Shown: positions 1 through 8,354 of the stretch, in pieces
How positions within the stretch are numbered: the first letter of the stretch is position 1
How the letters are laid out: each line of letters starts with the position of its first letter
Origin: Ephemerocybe angulata
Lineage: Eukaryota; Basidiomycota; Agaricomycetes; Agaricales; Psathyrellaceae
Direction: 5' to 3'
DNA: 64,000 bases
NCBI GenBank assembly: GCA_013368325.1
Contig: JAACJK010000228.1
Span: 292,114-356,113 of the forward strand
The notes under the pieces: generated by a model
Told to the model about the DNA's origin: nothing
Databases searched by the model: none
The model's input: only the letters and a program-made list of their open reading frames with translations
Made by a program: the position numbers and the translations under genes

Positions 1-262
1 ATGACTAAAAGGCAGCGCGCGGGCAGTGCGCCTGAGAACAAAGGTGCGAACAAGGTGTGAACGTGCTGTGCACGAGAATAAGAAGCATGAACGTGCTGTG
101 CATGAAGTGAGGGGAAGGCTCAGAAGAGCGAAGGCAGTGTGAAGGTGTGCAAGGGTGTGCAAAGGTGTGCAAGAGTGTGCAGGAATGCGCACGAATGAAT
201 AGTAAAGGAAGAAATGAAAGGAAAAGAAGAGAAAATAGGTAGGCTGACCGGTGTTCATGACA
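1..262 (-). repeat. 3' LTR of the gypsy element, truncated by window edge
   Basis: Matches 6681-6942 with a single difference. On the minus strand the LTR opens with TGTCATGAACACC directly after the polypurine tract. It contains short tandem units of the form gtgtgcaag at about 140-185. Confidence 0.93.
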
Positions 263-275
263 TTACCCCCCTCCT
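263..275 (-). other. Polypurine tract of the gypsy element
   Basis: On the minus strand AGGAGGGGGGTAA directly precedes the TG that opens the LTR. This is the expected primer site for plus-strand DNA synthesis, and it fixes the inner LTR boundary at 262/263. Confidence 0.85.
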
Positions 276-296
276 AGAACTCATCGTCCTCGATGA

Positions 297-3200
297 CTAT
301 GGTCGGGGTGCCATGGGGTGTCGAAGGTGGAACTCCGCGACGGCTTCAGCTGCATTCCCAAGGTTGGCAAGGGGTTCCCAAGAGTTCTCGCTGTCGTTGT
401 AGCCCTTCCAGCTGATGAGGTATTCAACCCAGCGCTTTCGTCCACGCTTGACCTCCCTACTGTCCAGCACATCCTGAACTTCAAACTCTGTCCCATCCTC
501 GAGTTCAACAGGCTCTGGTGGGGGAGGTAGGATGCCGTTGGTGTCGTTCCCTTTCCAGGGACTAAGCTTGTCGACGTGGAAGACAGGATGGAGGCGGGAT
601 AGAGACTGAGGGAGTGCGAGACGGTAGTCAAGGTCGCCGATCTTCTCAATGACCTTGTAGGGGCCGAGCTGGAAGTCCCCAAGCTTTCGAGTGGGCACCT
701 TGATGTTGATGTTTTTGGCGCTGAGCCAGACGTAGTCGTCCACGGCGAAGGTGTGTGCTGTCCGTTTCCCAGCTTCAAAGGTCGTCTTCTGGCGGGCTTT
801 CTCCATTCGTAAGGCTGCTTCAACATCCTTTCGGGTGTCTAGGAGGTCCTGAATGCGCTCATCGACACCGCGGACGCCAGTGGTAGTGCCGATGGGAATG
901 TTGAAGTGAGGGGAGTAGCCGTAGATGACCTCGAAGGGGGAGCGATTGTGAGCAGAGTGAATGCGTGAGTTGATGACGAACTCAGCCATGGGGAGGTGTT
1001 GGTCCCAATCGTCTTGTCGTCGACTGACGTAGAAGCGAAGGTGCTTCTCGACCTCCTGGTTTGCACGCTCGGTCTGGCCATTGGCCTGAGGGTGGTATGC
1101 TGTTGTGAGGTTGGATCCAATCCCGAGACGTTGGAGGAGGGTGCGCATGACGTTGGAGGTGAACTGGGGCCCTCGGTCGCTGATGAAACGAAGGGGCAAA
1201 CCATGGAGGCGGAAGATCTCTCGGTAGTAGATGTCGACGACTCCTTCAGTCGAGATGGTGGAGGAACAGGGGAGTGCGTGGATCTGCTTGGTGAAGAAGT
1301 CGGTGAAGACGATGACTGCGTCGAAACTGTGGGCAGGTGGTAGCTGTGTGATGAGGTCAACTCCAACAGCCTCCCAAGGGCCTTCAGGGACGTCCATGGG
1401 CTGGGTGAGGGCACGAGGGTGCTGGGCATGCTTGCGTCGAGCACAGAGATCGCAGCCTTCGACGTATTTCTTCACAAAAGCACGCATCGTGGGCCACCAG
1501 TACAACCGCTCGACCCGTTCGAGGGTTGCATGGTTCCCGGGATGGCCTGAAGTGGGGTCATCGTGGCACTGCTTCACCACCTCTCGCCGGAGCTCATCGT
1601 CTGCTGGGACGTATACCTTGCCTCTGAACCGTACTAACCCGTTCTCCTCTGTCCACTCTGTCAAACCGTTGACGAGTTTCTGGGGTCCAAACTTGCGCAG
1701 CTTCTCTAGCCCTCCCAAGACCACAGATTCGCGTGCACTCGCACGACGAATTCGGTCTTCTAGGGGGTTGGTGAACTGGGAAGCAGCTGCGAGTTTGGCG
1801 AAGTGTTCAGGGCGGAGGACAGTGCGCTGGGTGTTGTCGTCAGAGTCTGAGACGTGATGGTGGGGCATGCGCGAGAGGGGGTCAGCTTGGGTGTTAGCGG
1901 CACCTGGGCGGTGTTCGAGACGGAAGTCGAAGCGCGAGAGGTACAGCGCCCATCTCGCCTGTCGTCGTGCCAGATCTTGGGCAGTGCGCCAGTACTTCAG
2001 GTTAGCATGATCGGTTACGATCCCGAAGGTGTCAGGGAGACCTTCCAGGAACGGGCGCCAATCTTTGAGGGCTTCGATGATGGCTAGCATCTCCCGGTCA
2101 TAGATCTCGTAGTTTCGCTGAGCTGGGTCCATAGACGCTGATCGGAAGGCGACAGGATGCCAGGCACCATCAGCGGCTTGCTGAAGAAGGGCACCTCCGG
2201 TGGCAAAGCCAGAGGCGTCGACTTCGATGCGAGTAGGGCGGTCAGGATCCCAGAGGGCGAGGACAGGGGCCGAGATGAAGGCGTCACGGAGGGTTTCGAA
2301 AGCTTGCTGACGCTCGTCAGTCCATTCGAACAGGGTGTTCTTCTTGGTGAGGTCATGGAGGGGGCGGGCGACCTTGGAGAAGTCCTTGATGAAGCGGCGG
2401 TAGAAGTTGGCAAAGCCCAGGAATCCTCGGACTTCGCGGACGTTGCGCGGTACGGGCCAGCCACGGACGGCTTGGACCTTGGCAGGGTCCATGCTCACCT
2501 CTCCCTCTCGGATAACCATGCCCAGATACTCGATCTCCTCCTTCTCGAACTCACACTTCTCAGGACGCAGGTAGAGGTCGTGCTGTTGCAGGCGACGAAG
2601 GACTTCGTGGGTGATGCGGCGGTGTTCTTCCAGGTCCATGGTGAAGATGAGGATGTCGTCGAGGTAGACCGCCACTTTGCCAGAGGCGACCAGATCTGAG
2701 AAGATCGAGTTCATGAGGCCCTGGAACGTGGCAGGTGAGTTGGTTAGACCGAAAAACATGACTTTGGGTTCGAAGAGGCCTCGGCTAGTAGCGAACACAG
2801 CTTTCCATTCATCTCCCTCCTTTATGTGGACGTTGTTGTATCCCCAGCGGACGTCAAACTTGGTGAAGTACTTGGCACCTCGGAGACGGCTGATGATATC
2901 GGCGACGAGAGGGAGCGGGTAGCGGTTCTTGATGGTGTACTCGTTGAGACAGCGATAGTCCTGGATGAAGCGGAGTGTTCCGTCCTTCTTCTTGATGAAG
3001 AAGACCGGGGAGGAGATGGGCGACTTAGAGGGCTGGATGTATCCTTTGGCAAGATTCTCCTGGAGGAACGTATCGAGTACGGCTTGTTCGTCTAGGGACA
3101 TGGGGTAGATCTTGGTGCGGATGTTGGCTGGGGCACCAGGTGTGAGCTCGATGGCGTGATCCCAGTCCTTGTGGCTTGGCAGGCGAGTAGACTCTTGATC

Positions 3201-4217
3201 AGAAAAGATGGCGGCGTGTTCTCGGTAGTGGGCGGGGATGATCTCATCGAGGGTTCTCTCCAGTTTACCTTTCTTCGCGTCCTCAGCGATCTTCTGGGAG
3301 TACGTGAAGCCAGCTGAACACCACAGTTCCTCATCCGTGCGCTCGATGATACCGGCTCGAAGCCGGCGGCGTCGAGTAGTTCGGTTAGCACGGATTCGGC
3401 AGAAGGGGGTTTCGGGCTTCTCTTCCACAGGAGGGGGCGACGACGGTAGGGCAGGTTCAGGAGTTGGAGAGTTGGGGAGCGTGGGCCAAGAGGCATAGAT
3501 CTCTTCCAGAATCGCTCCATCAGAGGGTTCCCCTAAGTCCAAACACGGATGTCTTTCCTCCGGCACCTCCTCTACCGAGGTGCGGGGATGACGGTGTGAG
3601 GGTAGGAGCTCTGGAACGAATGCGATGGGGTCTGGGGGTGCGCTCGAGGCATAGATCTCTTCCAGGACAGATCCGTTGGACGGTTCCCCCAGAGCATGGC
3701 TCGGGTTCGGCTCCTCAGGAACGTCCTCGATGGTGGCTCGGGGGTTGATGCGCACAACACCCTTTGTCCAGTCAATCTCTGGGTTAACCTGGCGAAGCCA
3801 GGGGAGCCCCAGGATGATGTTCTCGCCTCCTAGGTCGGTGACAAGAAAGTCCGTCCAGCGGTTGTGGGGTCCAACCGTGAGGTGAAGACGCGCGAAGTGG
3901 GTGATGTCCCCGGCGGTGTTAGGGGAGCCATCAATGTTGCGAAGGAGGATGGGGTGATGGAGCGGGAAGGTTGTGATGTGATGCTTTAGGACAAAGGGGT
4001 GGTCAAGAAAGAGGGCGGTCGCCCCACAATCTATCATGGCTGCTGAGCTAGTGCTCCTGTTGCGACCTCTCAACGTCGTTCGTACTCGGAAATGGTCTGA
4101 AGTGGGATCGATTTCACGAATAGAACTAATAGTACATGATGAGATGGAGTCGTAGGAGGAGGTGGAACACATAGCGATGGGTACGCGTGCGGCAGCACGG
4201 ACGGGCACCCGCTTCAA
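297..4217 (-). CDS. pol: Chromovirus Pol: protease, RT, RNase H, integrase, chromodomain
   Basis: Enzymatic polyprotein of the gypsy element, 1306 codons open. Visible domains in order: aspartic protease with a DCGA active site near residue 63 (DSGA/DTGA is usual) and ILGLPWL near 135; reverse transcriptase with FTKFDVRWGY near 451 and YLDD at 518-521; RNase H (VDASGFATGG); integrase with an HHCC zinc finger ending CDLCARRK and a DDE core with FISDRGPQF; and a C-terminal chromodomain with WVEYLISWKGY and NSWEP. The frame has no ATG at its start: its first codon is TTG lying across the gag stop, in the -1 frame, so it is most likely made as a Gag-Pol fusion by frameshifting. A duplicated stretch sits between protease and RT. 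It appears fully functional. Confidence 0.95.
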   Translation of the reverse strand: MKRVPVRAAARVPIAMCSTSSYDSISSCTISSIREIDPTSDHFRVRTTLRGRNRSTSSAAMIDCGATALFLDHPFVLKHHITTFPLHHPILLRNIDGSPNTAGDITHFARLHLTVGPHNRWTDFLVTDLGGENIILGLPWLRQVNPEIDWTKGVVRINPRATIEDVPEEPNPSHALGEPSNGSVLEEIYASSAPPDPIAFVPELLPSHRHPRTSVEEVPEERHPCLDLGEPSDGAILEEIYASWPTLPNSPTPEPALPSSPPPVEEKPETPFCRIRANRTTRRRRLRAGIIERTDEELWCSAGFTYSQKIAEDAKKGKLERTLDEIIPAHYREHAAIFSDQESTRLPSHKDWDHAIELTPGAPANIRTKIYPMSLDEQAVLDTFLQENLAKGYIQPSKSPISSPVFFIKKKDGTLRFIQDYRCLNEYTIKNRYPLPLVADIISRLRGAKYFTKFDVRWGYNNVHIKEGDEWKAVFATSRGLFEPKVMFFGLTNSPATFQGLMNSIFSDLVASGKVAVYLDDILIFTMDLEEHRRITHEVLRRLQQHDLYLRPEKCEFEKEEIEYLGMVIREGEVSMDPAKVQAVRGWPVPRNVREVRGFLGFANFYRRFIKDFSKVARPLHDLTKKNTLFEWTDERQQAFETLRDAFISAPVLALWDPDRPTRIEVDASGFATGGALLQQAADGAWHPVAFRSASMDPAQRNYEIYDREMLAIIEALKDWRPFLEGLPDTFGIVTDHANLKYWRTAQDLARRQARWALYLSRFDFRLEHRPGAANTQADPLSRMPHHHVSDSDDNTQRTVLRPEHFAKLAAASQFTNPLEDRIRRASARESVVLGGLEKLRKFGPQKLVNGLTEWTEENGLVRFRGKVYVPADDELRREVVKQCHDDPTSGHPGNHATLERVERLYWWPTMRAFVKKYVEGCDLCARRKHAQHPRALTQPMDVPEGPWEAVGVDLITQLPPAHSFDAVIVFTDFFTKQIHALPCSSTISTEGVVDIYYREIFRLHGLPLRFISDRGPQFTSNVMRTLLQRLGIGSNLTTAYHPQANGQTERANQEVEKHLRFYVSRRQDDWDQHLPMAEFVINSRIHSAHNRSPFEVIYGYSPHFNIPIGTTTGVRGVDERIQDLLDTRKDVEAALRMEKARQKTTFEAGKRTAHTFAVDDYVWLSAKNINIKVPTRKLGDFQLGPYKVIEKIGDLDYRLALPQSLSRLHPVFHVDKLSPWKGNDTNGILPPPPEPVELEDGTEFEVQDVLDSREVKRGRKRWVEYLISWKGYNDSENSWEPLANLGNAAEAVAEFHLRHPMAPRP

Positions 4218-5497
4218 AAACCCGGCTTGTCGTTGGCGAGGAGCCCAAAGAGACGGTTCTGCTCGGCGAGGGCAGCCTCTAGGCGTGCAAACCTAGGGTC
4301 CTCGGGCGTCGTCGAAGGGGCAGGGGACGAGACGTTGGGGGCAGAGGTCTCGCCTGGGAAGAGGGTGAAGGGGGTGTCGCTGGTCGTGGCAGCTGCCTTC
4401 TGGGAGCGTCGGGCTCCTCGGCCTTTCTCGTTGCCTAGGTACTTGTCCTGGCAGACGGCCTCGATGTGCCCGATGCGGGCGCAGTATCCACACTTGGTGG
4501 CCTCGTGTCCTCCTGCCGACTTCAGGTGGGCCTTGGAGCCACACCCGTAGCAGCGACCTCGCATGAGCTTGGTGAAGTCTTCGCGGGTGCGAGCCGTCGA
4601 GCTTCGACTAGCGTCGACATCCATGGCGTAGGGGTCGCGAGCGGCAGTGGGAGGGGAGTAGGCAGTGGAACCCTTGGTACGAGGGCCTTCTGCCATGCTG
4701 TCGCGCATGTGGAAGTCAACCTTGACGGCGAGCTGGACAAGCTCCTCGAAGGTGGCGGGTGCTTTGGCGAAGGAGGCCATGGTCAACCAGGCACGGGCGT
4801 CCTTGGAGAGGCCCTGCTTGAAGCGATGGCCAAGGTCCGACTCGGAGTAGTCCGTGCGTCCGGAGACCTCCTGGAAGCGCGCTGCGTACTGCGCAACCGT
4901 CTTGTTGCCCTGGGTGATGGACTCGAGTTCCCTCTGGGCTTCGGCGTTGTCGTCCGAGGCCATGAAGCGGGCCTTGAAGGCCTTGACGAACTCGTCCCAC
5001 GATCCGCTGAAGGGGAAAGGGGTGACGGGGACAGCGGTCTGGTTGGCTGCGGTAGCGGCTGCAGCGGCGGCTTGGGTGGTGGCATGGGCCTCGATGTCTT
5101 GGAGGTAGCGGACGGCCCATATCGCGGCTTCCCCCTGCAGGAGCGAGAGGGCATGGATGATCCACTGCTCAGGAGCGATCTCGTGGAAGCCGGTGGTAGT
5201 GTTGAGCTTGTTGAGGGGAGCTTCCTTCGATCGGGCCCACATGGTGTAGTACTGGAGGAATCGTCGGGCGTCGGCGGAACCTCCCTTGAAAGGCTCCGGG
5301 CGAGCCATACTGGAACCGGTGGACACGTTGACAGCCCCAACCTGGGTGGTGGAGTGGACAGGAGGAGGCGCAGGTGCAGGGGCAGTCTGGGTTGCTTGGG
5401 TTTGAGCTGCGGCCAGTTCGGTCAGCTGCTCGTTGGTCTTCGTCTGGGCTTCTATGAGCCTCGTGAAGAGGGCTTCGAGACGCGCGTTGTCAGACAT
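4214..5497 (-). CDS. gag: Gag capsid/nucleocapsid protein of the gypsy element
   Basis: Structural protein that forms the intracellular particle and packages element RNA. From the first ATG (5495-5497, MSDNARLEAL) it is 427 residues. It has a capsid-like helical region with a retrotransposon-Gag signature (WDEFVKAFKARF ... ELESITQGNKTVAQYAARFQ) and a C-terminal zinc-knuckle region. The classical CCHC knuckle is CGYCARIGHIEAVC; just before it lies an atypical one beginning CYGCGSKAH. The frame stays open for another 125 codons upstream to 5872 without an ATG, so either translation starts at 5497 with a long leader or an alternative start is used. It ends at TGA (4214-4216), on the frameshift site into pol. 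Confidence 0.92.
   Translation of the reverse strand: MSDNARLEALFTRLIEAQTKTNEQLTELAAAQTQATQTAPAPAPPPVHSTTQVGAVNVSTGSSMARPEPFKGGSADARRFLQYYTMWARSKEAPLNKLNTTTGFHEIAPEQWIIHALSLLQGEAAIWAVRYLQDIEAHATTQAAAAAATAANQTAVPVTPFPFSGSWDEFVKAFKARFMASDDNAEAQRELESITQGNKTVAQYAARFQEVSGRTDYSESDLGHRFKQGLSKDARAWLTMASFAKAPATFEELVQLAVKVDFHMRDSMAEGPRTKGSTAYSPPTAARDPYAMDVDASRSSTARTREDFTKLMRGRCYGCGSKAHLKSAGGHEATKCGYCARIGHIEAVCQDKYLGNEKGRGARRSQKAAATTSDTPFTLFPGETSAPNVSSPAPSTTPEDPRFARLEAALAEQNRLFGLLANDKPGF
4217..4223 (-). promoter_or_regulatory. Probable -1 ribosomal frameshift site between gag and pol
   Basis: The gag frame reads CCG GGT TTT TGA. The heptamer G GGT TTT fits the X XXY YYZ slippery pattern and is followed at once by the gag stop. 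Slipping back one base after TTT gives TTG AAG, exactly the pol frame, which has no ATG there. Inference from sequence only; a downstream stimulatory structure was not evaluated. Confidence 0.7.
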
Positions 5498-6680
5498 GGT
5501 AGGAGGTGGACTTGGGTAGTCAGGGAGCTTTGGAGAGTACGGCGGCAGTGGTGATGATGGGGGTGGGACGCGACTAGGCGGGCTGGTAGGGTGCAGGTAC
5601 TGTGGGACTAGTGGTAGGACTAGTTCTCCACGAAGGCCAGAGAGGTAGAAGCCTGGGATAGAATCCTGGGTTTCCTTAGCGTGGGGGCAGGGTTGTTCTG
5701 CGCAGTCGGTGTAGACAGTTGAGCCGTTCCGGTCGATGTACCAGTAGACTGAGGACCAGACTGGATCAGTGGTGGATCGGAGGTAGGCGGAGTCGATCTG
5801 TAGGCCGTGAAGGTACGGTGCACAGCTGTCCGGTTCAGAGCCGTCAGAGGTTGCAGGTGAGGGGGAACGCAAGGGTGGGCTGGTCTTTAAATTACTGGCC
5901 CGTACATGGGTGGTTGGTTCAGCCTTTTGGCTGCTAAAATTTTGTTGGACCCCCCTCTATAAACCCTAAAATGGGGCCCGGGAGGCCAATTTTGGTGCAG
6001 TTTTCAGCTGTGAGGGCATTCAAAAATTATATAAAGCATGATAGTAAAGTTCTGGACTATTTACAGTGCTTAAATATGTAGTGACAATGATAATAAATAC
6101 TTTGCACCAAGTGGGAATTGAACTCACGCCCTCCGGTTGACCCTTGGGTGGCCCCCAGATGCCGGCGAGTTGAGCGGAGGCTGAAAAAGCTTATGTAAAT
6201 TGCCTTTTTGGGAAGGCTTGGCGCTTACGTAGGTGGTTGGTTCAATTTTTGAGGGCTTAAATTTTTTTCCGACCCTAGTGCTGTATTCTGAAGACCGGCC
6301 CACCCTTGGGGGAATGGGTGGGCGCGATGGTGCCGGCTAGCAGGGGCTGCGAGGACGATGGACGTCGGCGCAGTTGGGAGGACTTGATCTAATGTGGCGA
6401 AGACGCCGGCTGATGTCGGACGAGCGACGAGCAGAGAGCAGAGAGCAGAGGAGCAGAGGTCGGAAGAGCGACGAGCAGCGATGCAGATACAAGAGCTGTA
6501 TAGTCAAAGGTAAATAAGATACAGGAAGTAGGAGCAAAGCGACTATGTACCTGTATAGTCAAAGAGATCAAGTGGGGAATAATGAACGAGTAGCTACGAG
6601 TATATATGTGTCCAGATGATCTCGAACGAAAATAGAACAATAGAATGATCCAAAGAACAATAGAGTCCATATGAGTCGAT
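5498..6680 (-). other. Gypsy leader and inner part of the 5' LTR, boundary unresolved
   Basis: No protein is supported here apart from the ATG-less upstream extension of gag. It must hold the primer binding site. One candidate is TGGTGCAAAG on the minus strand (6100-6109), two bases after a possible LTR end CCCA at 6112; this would make the LTR about 830 bases. I recognise no tRNA with that 3' end, so this is tentative. Two imperfect copies of a block starting gtggttggttca occur at about 5909-5953 and 6232-6278. The motif ctgtatagtcaaag occurs twice (about 6494 and 6550). Confidence 0.5.
6104..6185 (-). repeat. tRNA-like (pol III B-box) segment in the gypsy leader
   Basis: On the minus strand GTGAG TTCAATT CCCAC forms a tRNA T-arm (canonical TTCRANY loop, stem with one mismatch) and matches a pol III B box. 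A weaker A-box-like stretch (GCTCAACTCGCCGG) lies about 36 bases upstream, near normal tRNA spacing. The acceptor and anticodon arms cannot be folded properly, so this is not an intact tRNA gene. It may be a SINE-like fragment or a chance resemblance beside the primer site. Confidence 0.35.
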
Positions 6681-6942
6681 ATGACTAAAAGGCAGCGCGC
6701 GGGCAGTGCGCCTGAGAACAAAGGTGCGAACAAGGTGTGAACGTGCTGTGCACGAGAATAAGAAGCATGAACGTGCTGTGCATGAAGTGAGGGGAAGGCT
6801 CAGAAGAGCGAAGGCAGTGTGAAGGTGTGCAAGGGTGTGCAAAGGTGTGCAAGAGTGTGCAGGAATGCGCACGAATGAATAGTAAAGGAAGAAATGAAAG
6901 GAAAAGAAGAGAAAATAGGTAGGCTGACCGGTGTTCACGACA
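6681..6942 (-). repeat. 5' LTR of the gypsy element (confirmed part)
   Basis: This part of the LTR is confirmed by its match to 1-262. It starts TGTCGTGAACACC on the minus strand at 6942. The LTR continues left of 6681 for an uncertain distance. Confidence 0.92.
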
Positions 6943-6947
6943 CTGGC

Positions 6948-8354
6948 CTTGTGTAATGACGAGCATGCCTTTCGATTCATCCTTCATCCAGAATGAGACA
7001 AACATGCATGTGCTACCAAGACATGACACCAGTGCCAGCCAGTCATCCCACCACAGTCTCCCGACCAGCCGGCGGCGATAAAGCCTTTTGAAAGCCTTAC
7101 ACACGTAGTGATCACAGCAAGGGCGTATGCAGTTGATATGGTCACTGTCGATAGGAGTAAAAGTCAGTTAAACACCTGACACATGCATCCCAACTTATGT
7201 ACCTTCGAAAACATACTCAAGTTCTGGTGTCAACTTTCGCATGAGTCAACGAATGGGCGGCCGGTGGCGAAAAGCGGACGGAAGTAAATGCAGAGGCGGG
7301 AACGACAGCATGCGCACAACTCAGATGACGGTACTTAAGGAGTGTCCTTTAATTCAATCTATCGAACTTTTCCCCAGTTGGTTTTATTACATTATACTTA
7401 CCTTCCCGGTGTCTAGTAAGGAATAAAGTATTAGGGTTTGATCTCCGAGCACAGGGTCGGCATTCTGGGCGCACTGTTCTGCTCGCGTTCTGCGCTCCTC
7501 TGGGTTCAAACTTCAATTAGGGTTGCAACAAGGATCCAGAAGCAGCATCATGGTAGAATTGCGTTCGAAGATGAGAATACTGTCCTGTCAATGTGGGAGG
7601 TCCCAATGCCCGCATATTTCTGTCTCAGGGTCGCGGAGGACAGGGATTCCGGGAACCTTCCACAATCCGATCATGAAGCGATCCGACACCTCTGGCGAGG
7701 GTGGGCACCATCGCTACTACCCGATCCAGGTGCATATGTGGTGTCTGGTGAAATGAGGGGTGATCGACAAGCGGTGTTGGGCAGTCGAAGTCAGGAGGGA
7801 TGGCGCCCGCGTTATTACGCTCCAAAGGCCGTGTGCGTTCATCGAATCGTCGTTAGCTTCCGGGTTTGGGTGTATTATCCGGGTCTTGGACGATGTCGGA
7901 TAGAGAGCCGCGTCGGGAAAGAAAAGGCGTAAGATATGGGAGCTAGGGATGGATGTGGGGGTGTGAGAGGGCGGTTGAAAGAGAACTTGGGCTGGTTCGG
8001 TGCAGTATATACGATTGTCGGATTTGGTCTGGAACATCGCTCGATATCGCTGTCAACACTCGTTATTTACGAATAAGTTTTCCCCTGCAATACGCCTACT
8101 CCTCTTGCTCTAGTCTCTACCGATACTGGACTAGTAAGCGCATTAGAACAGGCACGTTCAGGCGTTCAGGCGAATCGGAGTGCGCTGCGCATTGCTGGTG
8201 GTGCGGCCCCGCCGAAGCAAAGACAAAGTACAGTACAAAATACATAACTATAAACCCGGACGCTAAGAAAGGGCGTGTAGAGACATAGAGATCTGGAAGA
8301 GCGTAGATAAATCGCACCGGGAAGGATTGAGGGAAGACCAAAGAAAAATATAGA
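6948..8354. other. Intergenic, no gene supported
   Basis: Several open frames exist, the longest on the plus strand at about 7438-7932, but it lacks an ATG start and I recognise no domain. Nothing else is supported. Confidence 0.5.

Larger units (their letters stand above)
1..6942 (-). mobile_element. Ty3/gypsy chromovirus retrotransposon (left end outside window)
   Basis: Minus-strand LTR retrotransposon. Read right to left it has a 5' LTR ending at 6942, an untranslated leader, gag, pol with a C-terminal chromodomain, a polypurine tract at 263-275 and the 3' LTR running off the window at position 1. Bases 1-262 and 6681-6942 match throughout except for one substitution (258 versus 6938), and both large reading frames are open, so insertion looks recent. 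The bases after the LTR (6943 onward, CTGGC) may be one copy of the target-site duplication; the other copy lies outside the window. Chromodomain elements of this kind usually target heterochromatin, which fits a subtelomere. Confidence 0.95.

Noticed and set aside
6104..6185. A functional tRNA gene
   Set aside because: Only the T-arm is convincing; the acceptor and anticodon arms do not pair.
7438..7932. A 164-codon open frame as a gene
   Set aside because: It starts with TTG, has no recognised domain, no splice evidence and unremarkable composition.
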